Below are positions 6,674 through 16,314 of a stretch of DNA of 64,000 bases, piece by piece. Below the pieces are notes generated by a model, which was not told the DNA's origin, searched no databases, and saw only the letters and a list, made by a program, of their open reading frames with translations. The DNA is from Christiangramia sediminis (GTDB taxonomy: Bacteria; Bacteroidota; Bacteroidia; Flavobacteriales; Flavobacteriaceae). Position 1 is the first letter of the stretch. The number at the start of each line of letters is the position of its first letter. The translations under genes and the position numbers were made by a program. The DNA lies in NCBI RefSeq assembly GCF_020552705.1, contig NZ_JAJBZG010000001.1, forward strand, positions 310,001 to 374,000, written 5' to 3'.

Positions 6674-9127
6674 ATGTCTTATTTCGCCGATCTAATTCTT
6701 CCTTTGCCGCTTGATAATCGCTTTACTTATAGCCTTACTCAAGAAGAAGCTGAATTTATCCAGCCGGGAATGAGATTAGCAGTTCAGTTTGGGAAAAATA
6801 GGGTTTATACTGGGATTGTAGCAGAAATTCATCAGAATCCGCCAGAAGTTTATGAAGCTAAGCCAATTCACCAGATACTTGATGAAATACCTCTATTAAC
6901 CAGAGAACAACTTACTTTCTGGCACTGGATCGCCAGTTATTATTTATGTGCGGAAGGGGATGTGATGCGGGCAGCCTTACCGGGTGCTTTTTTACTTGAA
7001 AGCGAAAGTATCGTAAAGCTTGTTAAAGATGCCCCGCCAGATACGGAAGAACTCAACGATGACGAATATCTGGTAGTAGAAGCTTTGCAGCGACAATCTT
7101 CCATGAAAATCCAGGAGATTGAGCAATTACTGGACAGAAAAAAAGTATTGCCGGTCATCAATAAACTTGTGGCTAAAAATCTGGTAGATCTAAACCAGGA
7201 GATCTATGAGCAATTTAAGCCAAAACAGCTAAGATACGTAAGACTAAATCCGGCTTATGAAGCCGAAAGTGAGATGCATCAACTTTTAGATGATCTTTCA
7301 AGAGCTCCAAAACAAAGAGAGATCTTATTATCTTATTTTTCAATTACCGCGCAATCTAAAAGGCCACTTAAGGTAAAAAATTTATTAGAAGAATCTGGCG
7401 CGAGTAATTCCATCTTAAAAAGCCTTATTGATAAGAATATATTTGAAGAATTTTTTGAGGAGACAGATAGAGTTGTTTTTTCAGGGGAAATCAGTCAGCA
7501 CGAGATACATTTAAACAAAATACAGCAGGAGGCATTTGACGAAATTCAGGAGAATTTCAGGCAAGACCAGGTCTGCCTGCTTCATGGAGTAACATCTTCA
7601 GGTAAGACTGAAATTTATATTAAGCTAATAGAAGAGGTCATAAATAAAGGGAAACAGGCCTTATATCTGCTGCCGGAAATTGCTCTTACCACGCAATTGA
7701 TTAAACGGCTTCAGAATTTCTTTGGAGATAAAGTTTTGGTCTATCACAGTAAATATTCTGTAAATGAAAGGGTAGAGATCTACAAAAAAGTGATGGATAA
7801 TTCTGAAAAGGGGAAAATAATAATAGGAGCGAGGTCCTGTATATTTTTACCATTTCAGGATCTTGGTTTGATCGTGGTAGATGAAGAACATGAGTCTACT
7901 TTTAAGCAGTTTGATCCTGCGCCCCGTTATCATGCCCGGGATGCCGCTGTGGTACTGGCAAATATGTTTAAAGCGAATATTGTGCTGGGATCTGCGACTC
8001 CTTCCATAGAATCCTACTTCAATGCCGAGCATAATAAATATTCTCTGGTAGAATTAACCAGGCGTTTCGGAAACGTTCTAATGCCAGAAGTTGAAATTGT
8101 AGATATCAAGACCGCTCATAGAAAAAAGAAAATGACCGGTCATTTTTCTGAAAGGCTTATCGCAGAAATTCGGGAGAGTTTGAAGGAGGAAGAACAGGTG
8201 ATCCTATTTCAGAATAGAAGGGGTTTTTCTCCCATTCTGGAATGTAATACCTGCGGTCACTCCCCACAATGTCCTAACTGTGATGTAAGTCTCACCTATC
8301 ATAGTCATAATAACCAGTTGCGCTGTCATTACTGTGGATATCATATCGCTATGCAACACCAGTGTATGGCCTGCGGAAGTAATGAGGTGAGCACGAAAGG
8401 CTTCGGGACTGAACAGGTGGAAACAGAACTTAAAGCGCTTTTTCCAAAGCATAAGATTGGCAGAATGGACCAGGATACCACCAGGGGAAAGCATGGTTAT
8501 GAAAAGATCATTCAGGCTTTTGAAGATCATGAAACCGATATATTAATAGGTACGCAAATGTTAACCAAGGGACTTGACTTTAGAAAAGTAAGTCTTGTGG
8601 GAATTATGAATGCCGATAACCTTTTGAATTTTCCCGATTTCAGGGCACATGAAAGAAGTTTTCAATTAATGTTGCAGGTAGCGGGAAGATCTGGCAGGAC
8701 CAAGAAAAGAGGGAAGGTGCTTATTCAAACATATAATCCGCATCATCAGATCATTCAGCAGGTCTCTACAGGGGATTATTCAGAAATGTACAAAGAGCAA
8801 CTGGAAGATCGATACCAGTATCAATATCCGCCATATTTCCGGTTAATACGGTTAACCCTAAAATGCAGGGATTACTCCAAAACAAACGAAGCTGCAGAAT
8901 GGCTGGCCAGAGCTTTAGAAAATGTTTTTGACAGGTATGTTCTCGGTCCGGAGTTTCCACCTGTAGCGAGGATAAGAAATGAATATTATAAGAACATCCT
9001 TATCAAGATCCCTCAAAAACAGTCATTAGGAAAAACTAAGAAAATGGTACATCGTATTCTTAATAGTTTTAAGGCTATTGGTGCATACAGGTCGGTAAGA
9101 GTAGTGGTGAATGTTGATCCGCAATAA
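6674..9127 (+). CDS. priA: Primosomal protein N' (replication restart helicase PriA)
   Basis: 817 residues. PriA recognises stalled forks and D-loops and reloads the replicative helicase. An N-terminal DNA-binding region ('YFADLILPLPLDNRFTYSL') is followed by the helicase core with Walker A 'GVTSSGKTE' (about residues 305-313), 'LLPEIALT', the DEEH box ('VVDEEHE'), 'LGSATPS' and 'QVAGRSGR'. Eight cysteines between about 523 and 570 (CNTCGHSPQCPNC, CHYCGY, CMAC) form the two zinc sites inserted into the second helicase domain. It is complete and probably transcribed alone. Confidence 0.97.
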   Translation: MSYFADLILPLPLDNRFTYSLTQEEAEFIQPGMRLAVQFGKNRVYTGIVAEIHQNPPEVYEAKPIHQILDEIPLLTREQLTFWHWIASYYLCAEGDVMRAALPGAFLLESESIVKLVKDAPPDTEELNDDEYLVVEALQRQSSMKIQEIEQLLDRKKVLPVINKLVAKNLVDLNQEIYEQFKPKQLRYVRLNPAYEAESEMHQLLDDLSRAPKQREILLSYFSITAQSKRPLKVKNLLEESGASNSILKSLIDKNIFEEFFEETDRVVFSGEISQHEIHLNKIQQEAFDEIQENFRQDQVCLLHGVTSSGKTEIYIKLIEEVINKGKQALYLLPEIALTTQLIKRLQNFFGDKVLVYHSKYSVNERVEIYKKVMDNSEKGKIIIGARSCIFLPFQDLGLIVVDEEHESTFKQFDPAPRYHARDAAVVLANMFKANIVLGSATPSIESYFNAEHNKYSLVELTRRFGNVLMPEVEIVDIKTAHRKKKMTGHFSERLIAEIRESLKEEEQVILFQNRRGFSPILECNTCGHSPQCPNCDVSLTYHSHNNQLRCHYCGYHIAMQHQCMACGSNEVSTKGFGTEQVETELKALFPKHKIGRMDQDTTRGKHGYEKIIQAFEDHETDILIGTQMLTKGLDFRKVSLVGIMNADNLLNFPDFRAHERSFQLMLQVAGRSGRTKKRGKVLIQTYNPHHQIIQQVSTGDYSEMYKEQLEDRYQYQYPPYFRLIRLTLKCRDYSKTNEAAEWLARALENVFDRYVLGPEFPPVARIRNEYYKNILIKIPQKQSLGKTKKMVHRILNSFKAIGAYRSVRVVVNVDPQ

Positions 9128-9128
9128 A

Positions 9129-9151
9129 AAAGCCATTTAAAAAATGGCTTT
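9129..9151. terminator. Hairpin between convergent priA and LytTR genes
   Basis: Perfect 10-bp inverted repeat aaagccattt (9129-9138) and aaatggcttt (9142-9151) with a 3-nt loop, starting right after the priA stop. The T-tract is short on both strands, so efficiency is uncertain. Confidence 0.6.
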
Positions 9152-9177
9152 GATCAAATTATATGTAGGTATTGGTT

Positions 9178-9891
9178 TTATTGTTGAATTGCACTTAAAG
9201 CCTCAATAAGGTTTGCTTTCTTATGTCTGCTCAAGGGTAACTTCTCCTTATCTATCTCTATATTCTTGCTGTTATATCTTTCAATCTTTTCAAGATTTAC
9301 GATGTAAGATTTATGGGTTCTTAGAAAACGTTCATTTGGTAGTTGTTTTTCAAAAGACTTCATGGTAGCAAGAACTACAAAATTATCTTTTTCAGTAACA
9401 AATTTCACGTAGTCTCCAAGCGCCTGAATATATTTAAGCTTGCTCAAAAATACTTTTCTATTCTTAAGGTTGCTTTTCACAAATATAAAGTCATCGTCTT
9501 CCGGAACCGGGGTTTGATGTTTAAGTTTGTATAAATTTACCGCCTTGTTAACTGCATTATTAAACCTGTCTTTGGTAACTGGTTTATGAATATAATCTAC
9601 CGCATCATAATCGAAGGCCTTAAAGGCGTATTTTGTTTTACCGGTTACGAATATAATTTGTGGTTTATTCGGAAGATTGTCCAGAAGTTCGAACCCAGAT
9701 AAAATAGGCATTTCTATATCCAGAAAAATAAGATCGGTTTCAGTATCAAGCAGTCCATTCTTGGTCTCGATAGCATTATTATATTCGGCTACCAGCTTTA
9801 AATTTGGATGGTCTTTTATCAACTTGACTATTGATAGCCTTTGGAGGCTAGAGTCGTCTACAACAGCACATTTAAGTAAAACTTCTTCCAC
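9178..9891 (-). CDS. LytTR-family response regulator
   Basis: 237 residues. Residues 5-125 are a receiver domain with the acidic pair 'VVDD' at 11-13, phospho-acceptor Asp58 in 'DLIFLDIEMP', and the conserved Thr and Lys ('VTGKTK', 'HKP'). Residues about 135-235 are a LytTR DNA-binding domain with 'FVKSNLKNRKVFLSKLKYIQ', 'FLRTHKSYIVNLEKIERY' and 'LPLSRHKK'. It is a single gene without an adjacent kinase, so its partner is unknown. It is divergent from the rpsF operon. A second LytTR regulator, with a kinase, is at 46153-46914. Confidence 0.93.
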   Translation of the reverse strand: MEEVLLKCAVVDDSSLQRLSIVKLIKDHPNLKLVAEYNNAIETKNGLLDTETDLIFLDIEMPILSGFELLDNLPNKPQIIFVTGKTKYAFKAFDYDAVDYIHKPVTKDRFNNAVNKAVNLYKLKHQTPVPEDDDFIFVKSNLKNRKVFLSKLKYIQALGDYVKFVTEKDNFVVLATMKSFEKQLPNERFLRTHKSYIVNLEKIERYNSKNIEIDKEKLPLSRHKKANLIEALSAIQQ

Positions 9892-9995
9892 AGTCTATAG
9901 GTTAGTTGTAAACAATATTACTCATTAAAAATAAGAAATACAAGGCTAAAATTTATTTCATCGGTAAAAATAGTGTTTTATCCTTCTTAAGAAGC

Positions 9996-10026
9996 TTTGA
10001 AATATGGATAATTAATTCTATTTTTG
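9996..10026 (+). promoter_or_regulatory. Promoter of the rpsF-rpsR-rplI operon
   Basis: TTTG at 9996-9999, a 19-nt spacer, then TATTTTTG at 10019-10026. Both boxes and the spacing match the Bacteroidota housekeeping promoter. The leader would be only about 20-25 nt. Confidence 0.8.
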
Positions 10027-10054
10027 CACCCGATTTAATTTAAAGTTAATTTAT

Positions 10055-10393
10055 ATGAACAACTATGAAACTGTTTTCATCTTGAATCCCGTTTTATCTG
10101 ATGAGCAGATAAAGGAGACAGTTAAGAAATACGAAGATTTTCTTGTTTCTAAAGGAGCTGAGATGGTAGCTAAAGAAGATTGGGGCCTAAGAAAACTGGC
10201 TTATGCAATCCAACACAAGAAAAGTGGTTTTTATCACTTATTTGAATACAAAGCTCCTGGTGACGCGATTGAGCCGCTAGAGTTAGAATTCAGAAGAGAA
10301 GAGCGTATGATGCGTTATTTAACTGTGAAGTTAGACAAGCATGCTATCGCCTGGGCTGAAAAAAGAAGAAAACGTAACAAGGAAAAAGCGTAA
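10055..10393 (+). CDS. rpsF: 30S ribosomal protein S6
   Basis: 112 residues, typical S6. The N-terminus '[17 protein letters not shown]' and '[21 protein letters not shown]' (about 42-62) are the family signatures, and '[17 protein letters not shown]' forms the last strand. S6 binds S18 and the central domain of 16S rRNA on the small subunit. It is the first gene of the S6-S18-L9 operon, with two bases between its stop and rpsR. Confidence 0.98.
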   Translation: MNNYETVFILNPVLSDEQIKETVKKYEDFLVSKGAEMVAKEDWGLRKLAYAIQHKKSGFYHLFEYKAPGDAIEPLELEFRREERMMRYLTVKLDKHAIAWAEKRRKRNKEKA

Positions 10394-10395
10394 CC

Positions 10396-10695
10396 ATGGC
10401 AACATCTATTGAACAACAAGCAAAAGGAAAAAAAGACGGAGAGATCAGGTATCTTACTCCTCTTAATATAGAAACAACCAAAGCTAAGAAGTACTGTAGA
10501 TTTAAAAGATCAGGTATCAAGTATATTGATTATAAAGATCCTGATTTCTTAATGGGCTTTGTAAACGAGCAGGGTAAATTGTTACCTCGTCGTTTAACAG
10601 GAACTTCTTTGAAATTCCAGAGAAAAGTGGCTACAGCTGTAAAGCGTGCTCGTCACTTAGCATTAATGCCTTACGTAGGTGATTTATTAAAATAA
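10396..10695 (+). CDS. rpsR: 30S ribosomal protein S18
   Basis: 99 residues, with the family core '[20 protein letters not shown]' and the basic '[20 protein letters not shown]' followed by '[12 protein letters not shown]'. S18 forms a heterodimer with S6 in the platform of the 30S subunit. It has an extended N-terminus relative to E. coli S18 (about 25 residues, [20 protein letters not shown]), which is usual in Bacteroidota. It sits between rpsF and rplI. Confidence 0.98.
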   Translation: MATSIEQQAKGKKDGEIRYLTPLNIETTKAKKYCRFKRSGIKYIDYKDPDFLMGFVNEQGKLLPRRLTGTSLKFQRKVATAVKRARHLALMPYVGDLLK

Positions 10696-10707
10696 AAAGA
10701 GGCAGTT

Positions 10708-11157
10708 ATGGAAGTAATACTTAAAAAAGACGTAGATAATTTAGGTTTTAAAGATGATGTAGTAGCTGTTAAGAACGGTTACGGTAGAAATTATCTTATT
10801 CCACAAGGATATGCTGAACTGGCAACTCCTTCTGCAAGAAAGGTTTTATCTGAAACTTTGAAGCAGCGCGCCTATAAAGAACAAAAGCATATTGACGAAG
10901 CTAAAAAGCAAGCTGAAAAACTTAATAACCTTGAAATAAAAATATCTGCCAAGGCAGGTGCAGGTGATAAGCTTTTTGGTTCCATCACTAATGGAGATTT
11001 AGCTGATGCTCTTGCGAAAGAAGGTGTAGAGATCGAAAAGAAATATATTAGCATCGCTGGTGGTAACATCAAGCGTCTGGGACAGTATGATGCAACTTTA
11101 CGTTTTCATCGTGAAGTAGTTTCTAACTTTAGCTTTGACGTTGTAGGAGACGCTTAA
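10708..11157 (+). CDS. rplI: 50S ribosomal protein L9
   Basis: 149 residues. The N-terminal domain 'MEVILKKDVDNLGFKDDVVA' plus 'VKNGYGRNYLIPQGYA' is diagnostic, followed by the long connecting helix (about residues 45-75) and the C-terminal rRNA-binding domain with 'KLFGSITNGDLADAL'. L9 binds domain V of 23S rRNA near the L1 stalk. It is the last gene of the operon; a strong terminator follows. Confidence 0.98.
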   Translation: MEVILKKDVDNLGFKDDVVAVKNGYGRNYLIPQGYAELATPSARKVLSETLKQRAYKEQKHIDEAKKQAEKLNNLEIKISAKAGAGDKLFGSITNGDLADALAKEGVEIEKKYISIAGGNIKRLGQYDATLRFHREVVSNFSFDVVGDA

Positions 11158-11175
11158 TTTATTTTACTTATAGAA

Positions 11176-11211
11176 AAAAGCCTGCTCATTATTTGAGTGG
11201 GCTTTTCTTTT
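11176..11211 (+). terminator. Terminator of the rpsF-rpsR-rplI operon
   Basis: 13-bp stem aaaagcctgctca (11176-11188) and tgagtgggctttt (11194-11206) with two G-U pairs and a 5-nt loop, followed by a T-rich tract. Confidence 0.85.
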
Positions 11212-11306
11212 TTAGTGAAACTGAATTTTGATCTTGAGCAAAATTCATAGTTGAACTAATCCCGAAGAATTTCGGGATCTCATTAAAATTAATGGAAATT
11301 ACCCTT

Positions 11307-11780
11307 ATGAAATACGCAAGACTAACAAAAGAGCAGCTGGAAGAAATGCATCAGGAGTTTATTAATTTCCTGGCAACACAATCTATTACTGCAGATGAAT
11401 GGGAGAAGATAAAAAAAGAAAAACCCGAAGCAGCTGAAGAAGAGCTTGATATTTTTAGCGATCTTATCTGGGAAGGTGTTTTAAACAAAGTGGAATACCT
11501 GGAACATTTTTCACCTAATCAAATCTTTCTTTTTCATATTAGTACCGCTACTATTGAATTAATAGCGATCAAGATCGAAAATGAAGCTATAGATATTACC
11601 ACCAGAGAAGGTTACCAGTGGCTGCAAACAAATTTAATGGACGATGCGGTGAATATTTATACATCTACCAGAGCTATCAGTGTCGACAGGAATAAGGATA
11701 TTTTTGCGTTGATCAAGCAGGGTGCAAATATCACCCAGGGTGAGCTGTATGCTTTTTTCCAGAATGTGGTAAAGGGTTAA
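11307..11780 (+). CDS. DUF6495 family protein
   Basis: About 157 residues from the ATG at 11307 (MKYARLTKEQLEEMHQEFIN). An upstream in-frame ATG at 11292 would add five residues; I prefer 11307 because the family starts with M-K-Y-A-R-L. It is a small acidic soluble protein conserved in Flavobacteriia, with alternating helices and the segment 'FSDLIWEGVLNKVEYLEHFS' near the middle. No catalytic motif or signal peptide is visible and its function is unknown. It is not obviously in an operon, since the L9 terminator lies upstream and the next gene is convergent. Confidence 0.82.
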   Translation: MKYARLTKEQLEEMHQEFINFLATQSITADEWEKIKKEKPEAAEEELDIFSDLIWEGVLNKVEYLEHFSPNQIFLFHISTATIELIAIKIENEAIDITTREGYQWLQTNLMDDAVNIYTSTRAISVDRNKDIFALIKQGANITQGELYAFFQNVVKG

Positions 11781-11854
11781 AATTTACCAATGAATCGATG
11801 TACTAATGAAAAAAATTAATCATTGGTTAATTGTTTCATTCTTTCATTGGATTG

Positions 11855-13093
11855 CTATTCATAACGAAGCGATTCAATAGGATCTTGCTTTGCAGCCTTG
11901 GCCGCGGGATAACTTCCTGCAAGAATGGCTACGAGAATCGTAATTCCAGTTGCCCAGAACATAGCTTTCCATGGAGTGGTAAAGGCAAAGTCCAGAGAAG
12001 TAGCGACCGCATAACCAATTAGAATTCCCAGAAAAATACCCAGTAAACCTCCAATTTGACCAATTACCAGAGTTTCTAGAAAGAACTGGGTAGCAATGGT
12101 GTTTTTCTTTGCTCCTAAAGCTTTTCGAACCCCGATTTCACGGGTTCTTTCAGTAACGGTCACCAGCATGATATTCATCAATGCTATAGAAGAACCGAAA
12201 ATGGTAATGATGGAAATGATCCATGCAGCTACATTTAATGCCCCGGTAATAGAAAGAATGCGGTTAATAAGATCATCACTTCTTTCCAGACCAAAGTTAT
12301 TTTCTTCTTTAGGATTCAATCCGCGAATATTTCTGAAGGTTATAATTGCTTCATCCATCGCCGCGTCAAGCAGTTCTTTATCTTCAACTTTTACACTCAA
12401 ACTGTAATTGATATTAGGTTGAGAGAAAATAGAACGTGCGTGTTGTATAGGAATAAACACACGTAGATCCTGATTGTTACCAAAAGTACTTCCTTTTGAT
12501 TCCAGAACTCCAATCACTTTAAACTTAGCACCGCGAACACTAATAGTTCTATTTACCGGATCAAAACCTTTAAAGATTCCGTCCTTAAAATCTGAACCTA
12601 TAACCGCAACATTGTTATTGTTTTCGATATCAAAAACATTGAATTCGCGTCCATCTTCTACTTTAAGTCCGGAGTTTTCCAGGTAATATTCGTTGACTCC
12701 CAAAACCGATATTTCAGGATCGGTTTTTTCATTTTCGTATTTAATTTCGGCTGAACCTGTTCCTGTGAATGAAATGGCAGTTTCAGTATATGGGTATTCA
12801 AATTTTTCTTTAAACTCCTTTACTTCACGATAGCTGATAATTGGGTTTACTTTTCTTTCTTCATTTCCAAAACTCTGCGTTCTGAATTCATAACGCTGAA
12901 GGTTGAATGTATTGGAACCCATGGAAGCGAAATCTTTACTGATGGTATTTTCCAAAGCTGCTACCGCACTTAAGATACCTACGAGCGCCGTAATACCAAT
13001 AGCGATAATTAGAACCGTTAGAATGGTTCTTAATGATTGATTTCTGATGGAATTAAGGGCTATCCTTATATTTTCCCGAAAAAGTGAAAACAT
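11855..13093 (-). CDS. ABC transporter permease (MacB/FtsX type)
   Basis: 412 residues. The layout is that of MacB-type permeases: a membrane helix near residues 20-42 ('TILTVLIIAIGITALVGILS'), a large periplasmic MacB_PCD domain (about 45-270), then the FtsX domain with three helices (about 285-310, 335-365 and 375-398) and the conserved 'ERTREIGVRKALGA' loop. Such permeases work with a cytoplasmic ATPase in mechanotransmission, lipoprotein or peptide export. No ATPase gene is adjacent; a LolD-like ATPase lies far away at 36397-37056. Confidence 0.93.
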   Translation of the reverse strand: MFSLFRENIRIALNSIRNQSLRTILTVLIIAIGITALVGILSAVAALENTISKDFASMGSNTFNLQRYEFRTQSFGNEERKVNPIISYREVKEFKEKFEYPYTETAISFTGTGSAEIKYENEKTDPEISVLGVNEYYLENSGLKVEDGREFNVFDIENNNNVAVIGSDFKDGIFKGFDPVNRTISVRGAKFKVIGVLESKGSTFGNNQDLRVFIPIQHARSIFSQPNINYSLSVKVEDKELLDAAMDEAIITFRNIRGLNPKEENNFGLERSDDLINRILSITGALNVAAWIISIITIFGSSIALMNIMLVTVTERTREIGVRKALGAKKNTIATQFFLETLVIGQIGGLLGIFLGILIGYAVATSLDFAFTTPWKAMFWATGITILVAILAGSYPAAKAAKQDPIESLRYE

Positions 13094-13162
13094 GGGCTAA
13101 TTTTTCTGGCTAATAGATTAGACTCTAAAATTAGAACTTTGTTACTTAAAATTTCAAATTTG

Positions 13163-13192
13163 TTTGGGTTCACTTAAAAATTAAGATATTTG
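13163..13192 (+). promoter_or_regulatory. Probable promoter of hisS
   Basis: TTTG at 13163-13166, 18-nt spacer, then GATATTTG at 13185-13192, one mismatch from TAnnTTTG, followed by CACTCC. The leader would be about 30 nt. Confidence 0.55.
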
Positions 13193-13227
13193 CACTCCTA
13201 ATTAGCAAATTCAGCTTAACACATATC

Positions 13228-14601
13228 ATGGCACAAAAACCATCTATACCAAAAGGTACCAGAGATTTTTCACCCGAAGAAGTCGCGAAGAGAAATTATA
13301 TCTTCAATTGTATTCAAACAGAATTTAAGCGTTTTGGATTTCAACCCATTGAAACACCAAGTTTTGAGAATTCTTCCACCCTTATGGGGAAATATGGAGA
13401 TGAAGGAGATCGCCTTATATTCAAAATTTTGAATTCTGGCGATTTTCTTAAAAAAGCTGATAAGGATGCCTTAACTGAAAATGATAGTATAAAGCTTACT
13501 TCTTCTATTAGCGAGAAGGCCTTACGCTATGATCTTACCGTTCCTTTTGCCAGGTATGTGGTGCAACACCAAAATGAGATCGAGTTTCCGTTTAAGCGCT
13601 ACCAGATGCAACCGGTATGGAGAGCAGATCGCCCTCAGAAAGGAAGATTCAGAGAATTCTATCAATGCGATGCAGATGTTGTGGGGAGCAACAGTTTATG
13701 GCAGGAAGTTGAATTTATCCAGTTATACGATTCGGTTTTTAATAGTCTTGGTTTAGAAGGGGTAACTATAAAGATCAATAATAGAAAAGTTCTTTCCGGT
13801 TTTGCTGAAGTGATCGGGGAGCAAGACAAACTGATTGATTTCACGGTTGCGCTGGATAAACTTGATAAAATAGGGGAGGAAGGCGTAAAAAAAGAAATGC
13901 GTGAAAAAGGTATTTCTGAAGAGGCTTTACAAAAGATTCAGCCAATCTTCAATTTAAAGGGAAGTTTTGCTGAAAAGATCCAGGGTTTAAGCTCTATTCT
14001 GAAGGGGTCTGAAACCGGGCAAAAAGGAATCCAAGAATTAGAATTTATTCAAAATGCCATTCAGGAAATGCCTCTAAAAACGGCAAAGCTTGATCTGGAT
14101 GTCACTTTAGCCCGCGGACTTAACTATTACACCGGAGCCATCTTTGAAGTATCTGCTCCTGAAAAAGTAAAAATGGGATCTATTGGCGGAGGTGGACGTT
14201 ATGACGATCTTACCGGCATTTTTGGATTGAAAGATATGAGCGGAATTGGAATTTCATTTGGTCTTGATCGTATATACCTTGTGCTGGAAGAGCTGGAGCT
14301 TTTTCCAGCTACGGTAACTGAAAATACCAAAGTTCTTTTTATCAATTTTGGAGAAAAAGAAGCTTTGTATGCTATGAAAACAGTGGAAAAACTTAGAGGA
14401 GAAAATATCACAGCAGAAATTTATCCAGACGCCGCTAAAATGGGGAAACAGATGAAGTATGCCGATAAAAGGCAAATTCCATATGTAGTCCTGGCCGGCG
14501 AAGAAGAGATGAATAATCAAAAATACACTTTAAAGCACATGAAATCTGGCGAGCAATCAAGTCTTGATTTTGCTGGGCTTAAAAGCAAACTATCCAGCTA
14601 A
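13228..14601 (+). CDS. hisS: Histidine-tRNA ligase
   Basis: 457 residues. Class II aminoacyl-tRNA synthetase that charges tRNA-His. Motif 1 lies in '[18 protein letters not shown]', motif 2 in '[20 protein letters not shown]' (about residues 130-149), the HisA histidine-binding loop is '[14 protein letters not shown]', and motif 3 is '[13 protein letters not shown]'. The C-terminal 100 residues form the anticodon-binding domain. It is convergent with an aldo/keto reductase whose stop codon is only two bases away, with no terminator between them. Confidence 0.98.
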   Translation: MAQKPSIPKGTRDFSPEEVAKRNYIFNCIQTEFKRFGFQPIETPSFENSSTLMGKYGDEGDRLIFKILNSGDFLKKADKDALTENDSIKLTSSISEKALRYDLTVPFARYVVQHQNEIEFPFKRYQMQPVWRADRPQKGRFREFYQCDADVVGSNSLWQEVEFIQLYDSVFNSLGLEGVTIKINNRKVLSGFAEVIGEQDKLIDFTVALDKLDKIGEEGVKKEMREKGISEEALQKIQPIFNLKGSFAEKIQGLSSILKGSETGQKGIQELEFIQNAIQEMPLKTAKLDLDVTLARGLNYYTGAIFEVSAPEKVKMGSIGGGGRYDDLTGIFGLKDMSGIGISFGLDRIYLVLEELELFPATVTENTKVLFINFGEKEALYAMKTVEKLRGENITAEIYPDAAKMGKQMKYADKRQIPYVVLAGEEEMNNQKYTLKHMKSGEQSSLDFAGLKSKLSS

Positions 14602-14603
14602 AT

Positions 14604-15557
14604 TTATTTTTTGCTTACCTCATTTAGACGATCCATTTCCTCTGTGGTAAGCTCATTGTCAACTGCTTCTTCAAAGCTTTTTAGATGTTCAGATTTGGTG
14701 GCACTGGCAATGGGAGCCGTTATTCCGGGTCTTTGCATAATCCACCTCAATGCTACAGCAGCCTGGGAAATATTATAATTGGCAGAAATATCTTTCAGGG
14801 ATTTTAATACATTTTTTCCTCGCTGATCAAAATAATCTTTTAAGAATTGCTCCCGCTTGGTTCCTTTAATATCTTTTTCTTCAGAATATTTCCCGGTGAG
14901 AAATCCGCTAGCCAGAGAGAAATAACTGGTTACACTCAGATTGTTCTTTTTGCATATCTCCTGTATCTCACCTTCAAATTTATCACGAACCATTAAACTA
15001 TATTCTGGCTGAAATACCTCATATTTTGGCAAATTACTCTCAGAGGCAGCCTGCAGGGAAGCTTTAAGTCTTTCCGGAGAAAGGTTTGAAGCTCCGATAT
15101 ATCTTACTTTTCCCTGGTCTATCAGTTTTTCATAGGCTTCCAGGGTTTCTTCTACTGGAGTTTTATCGTCATCCCAGTGCGTGAAATAAAGATCTATATG
15201 ATCTGTTTGCAATCGGGTTAACGAGTCTTCTACTGCTTTTAAAATATGATTTTTAGATATATTTTTATCACCTCCCTGTTGCATACTGGATCCAACTTTG
15301 GTGGTTATGGTGATCTTATGTCTGTTACCCCGACGTTTAATGTATTTTCCAATAATAGATTCTGATTCTCCTCCAGAATTTCCGTCAGCCCACCTTGAGT
15401 ACACATCTGCAGAGTCTATCATATTAAAACCCATGTCCAGAAGTTGGTCCATCAACTCAAAAGATTCCTTTTCATTTACGGTCCAACCAAAAACATTTCC
15501 TCCAAAAACTATTGGAGCGGTATATAGATCTGTTTGTCCTAATTGTTTCTTTTCCAT
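14604..15557 (-). CDS. Aldo/keto reductase
   Basis: About 317 residues from the ATG at 15557 (MEKKQLGQTDLYTAPIVFGG); an ATG at 15566 would add three residues. It is an NADPH-dependent (beta/alpha)8 reductase of the Tas/YghZ-like branch. The catalytic tetrad is recognisable: Asp and Tyr in 'DSADVYSRWADG', Lys in 'ITTKVGSSM', and His in 'LYFTHWDDD'. The C-terminal cofactor site has 'ITAPIASATKSEHL'. The substrate cannot be read from sequence. Confidence 0.93.
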   Translation of the reverse strand: MEKKQLGQTDLYTAPIVFGGNVFGWTVNEKESFELMDQLLDMGFNMIDSADVYSRWADGNSGGESESIIGKYIKRRGNRHKITITTKVGSSMQQGGDKNISKNHILKAVEDSLTRLQTDHIDLYFTHWDDDKTPVEETLEAYEKLIDQGKVRYIGASNLSPERLKASLQAASESNLPKYEVFQPEYSLMVRDKFEGEIQEICKKNNLSVTSYFSLASGFLTGKYSEEKDIKGTKREQFLKDYFDQRGKNVLKSLKDISANYNISQAAVALRWIMQRPGITAPIASATKSEHLKSFEEAVDNELTTEEMDRLNEVSKK

Positions 15558-15707
15558 GTTGATCATTTTACGATAATATAATAGAAAGCTTCTAAATCTC
15601 CTATGGATAACTGATATCTTAGAGTTTGTTTAACAGGTCTTGTTTTATTCTTAACTAATTTGAGTAGGGAATTTGCTTAACTTAAAGGAGAAACCAAAAA
15701 AACAGTT

Positions 15708-16253
15708 ATGAGGATTTTTATAGTACTTTTTTTATTTCCAGCCTTATTAAGCGCGCAGAAAATTGCAGATATGTTCACTCTTTCTTCTGCCGGATTTGAA
15801 GATTCTGTTATAAGAGAATATCCTGGTAAATCTGATTCCGAATTATTTTTAGCCACCAAGAGGTGGGCAGATAATATTATTTCAAATTCGAGCGATGCAA
15901 TTAGCAGGGAGATAGATGATCAATATCTGGAATACAAAGTTTTTGTCCCCCAGGCTTTTTCAATTGAAGATAATGGACGAACCTTTACCTGGGACGCCAT
16001 GTTTGATCTTGCCTTTAAGTTTAAAGATGAAAACATTAGGTTTGATGTAGAAATCGTAGAACTTTCAAGTCCGGATGCACCTACCTTTCAAATTGTAGGC
16101 GGGATGAATGACTGGGCTTTTTATGCTGAGAATAATCAACCATATCCACTCACCTCTGATGCCAGAAAGATTATGGAGGAAATTGTAAATGATTTTATAA
16201 GAGGTGTTTCCGCATATGTGAATAGAGATGCAGAAATTCCACCTAAAAAGTAA
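15708..16253 (+). CDS. Secreted DUF4468-like protein
   Basis: 181 residues with a short signal peptide (MRIFIVLFLFPALLSAQ). The mature part starts with a DUF4468-type pattern ('REYPGKSDSELFLATKRWAD', then a region of beta strands 'EYKVFVP', 'RTFTWDAMFDLAFKFKDENI'). DUF4468 domains have a TBP-like fold and no known function. The match rests on the pattern of the first 70 residues and is moderately sure. It is a single gene facing terC on the other strand. Confidence 0.65.
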   Translation: MRIFIVLFLFPALLSAQKIADMFTLSSAGFEDSVIREYPGKSDSELFLATKRWADNIISNSSDAISREIDDQYLEYKVFVPQAFSIEDNGRTFTWDAMFDLAFKFKDENIRFDVEIVELSSPDAPTFQIVGGMNDWAFYAENNQPYPLTSDARKIMEEIVNDFIRGVSAYVNRDAEIPPKK

Positions 16254-16314
16254 GACCCCATTCAAATAGCTATACTTTTTTATTCGGGAAAACTCTAATG
16301 ACTTATAAATCAAA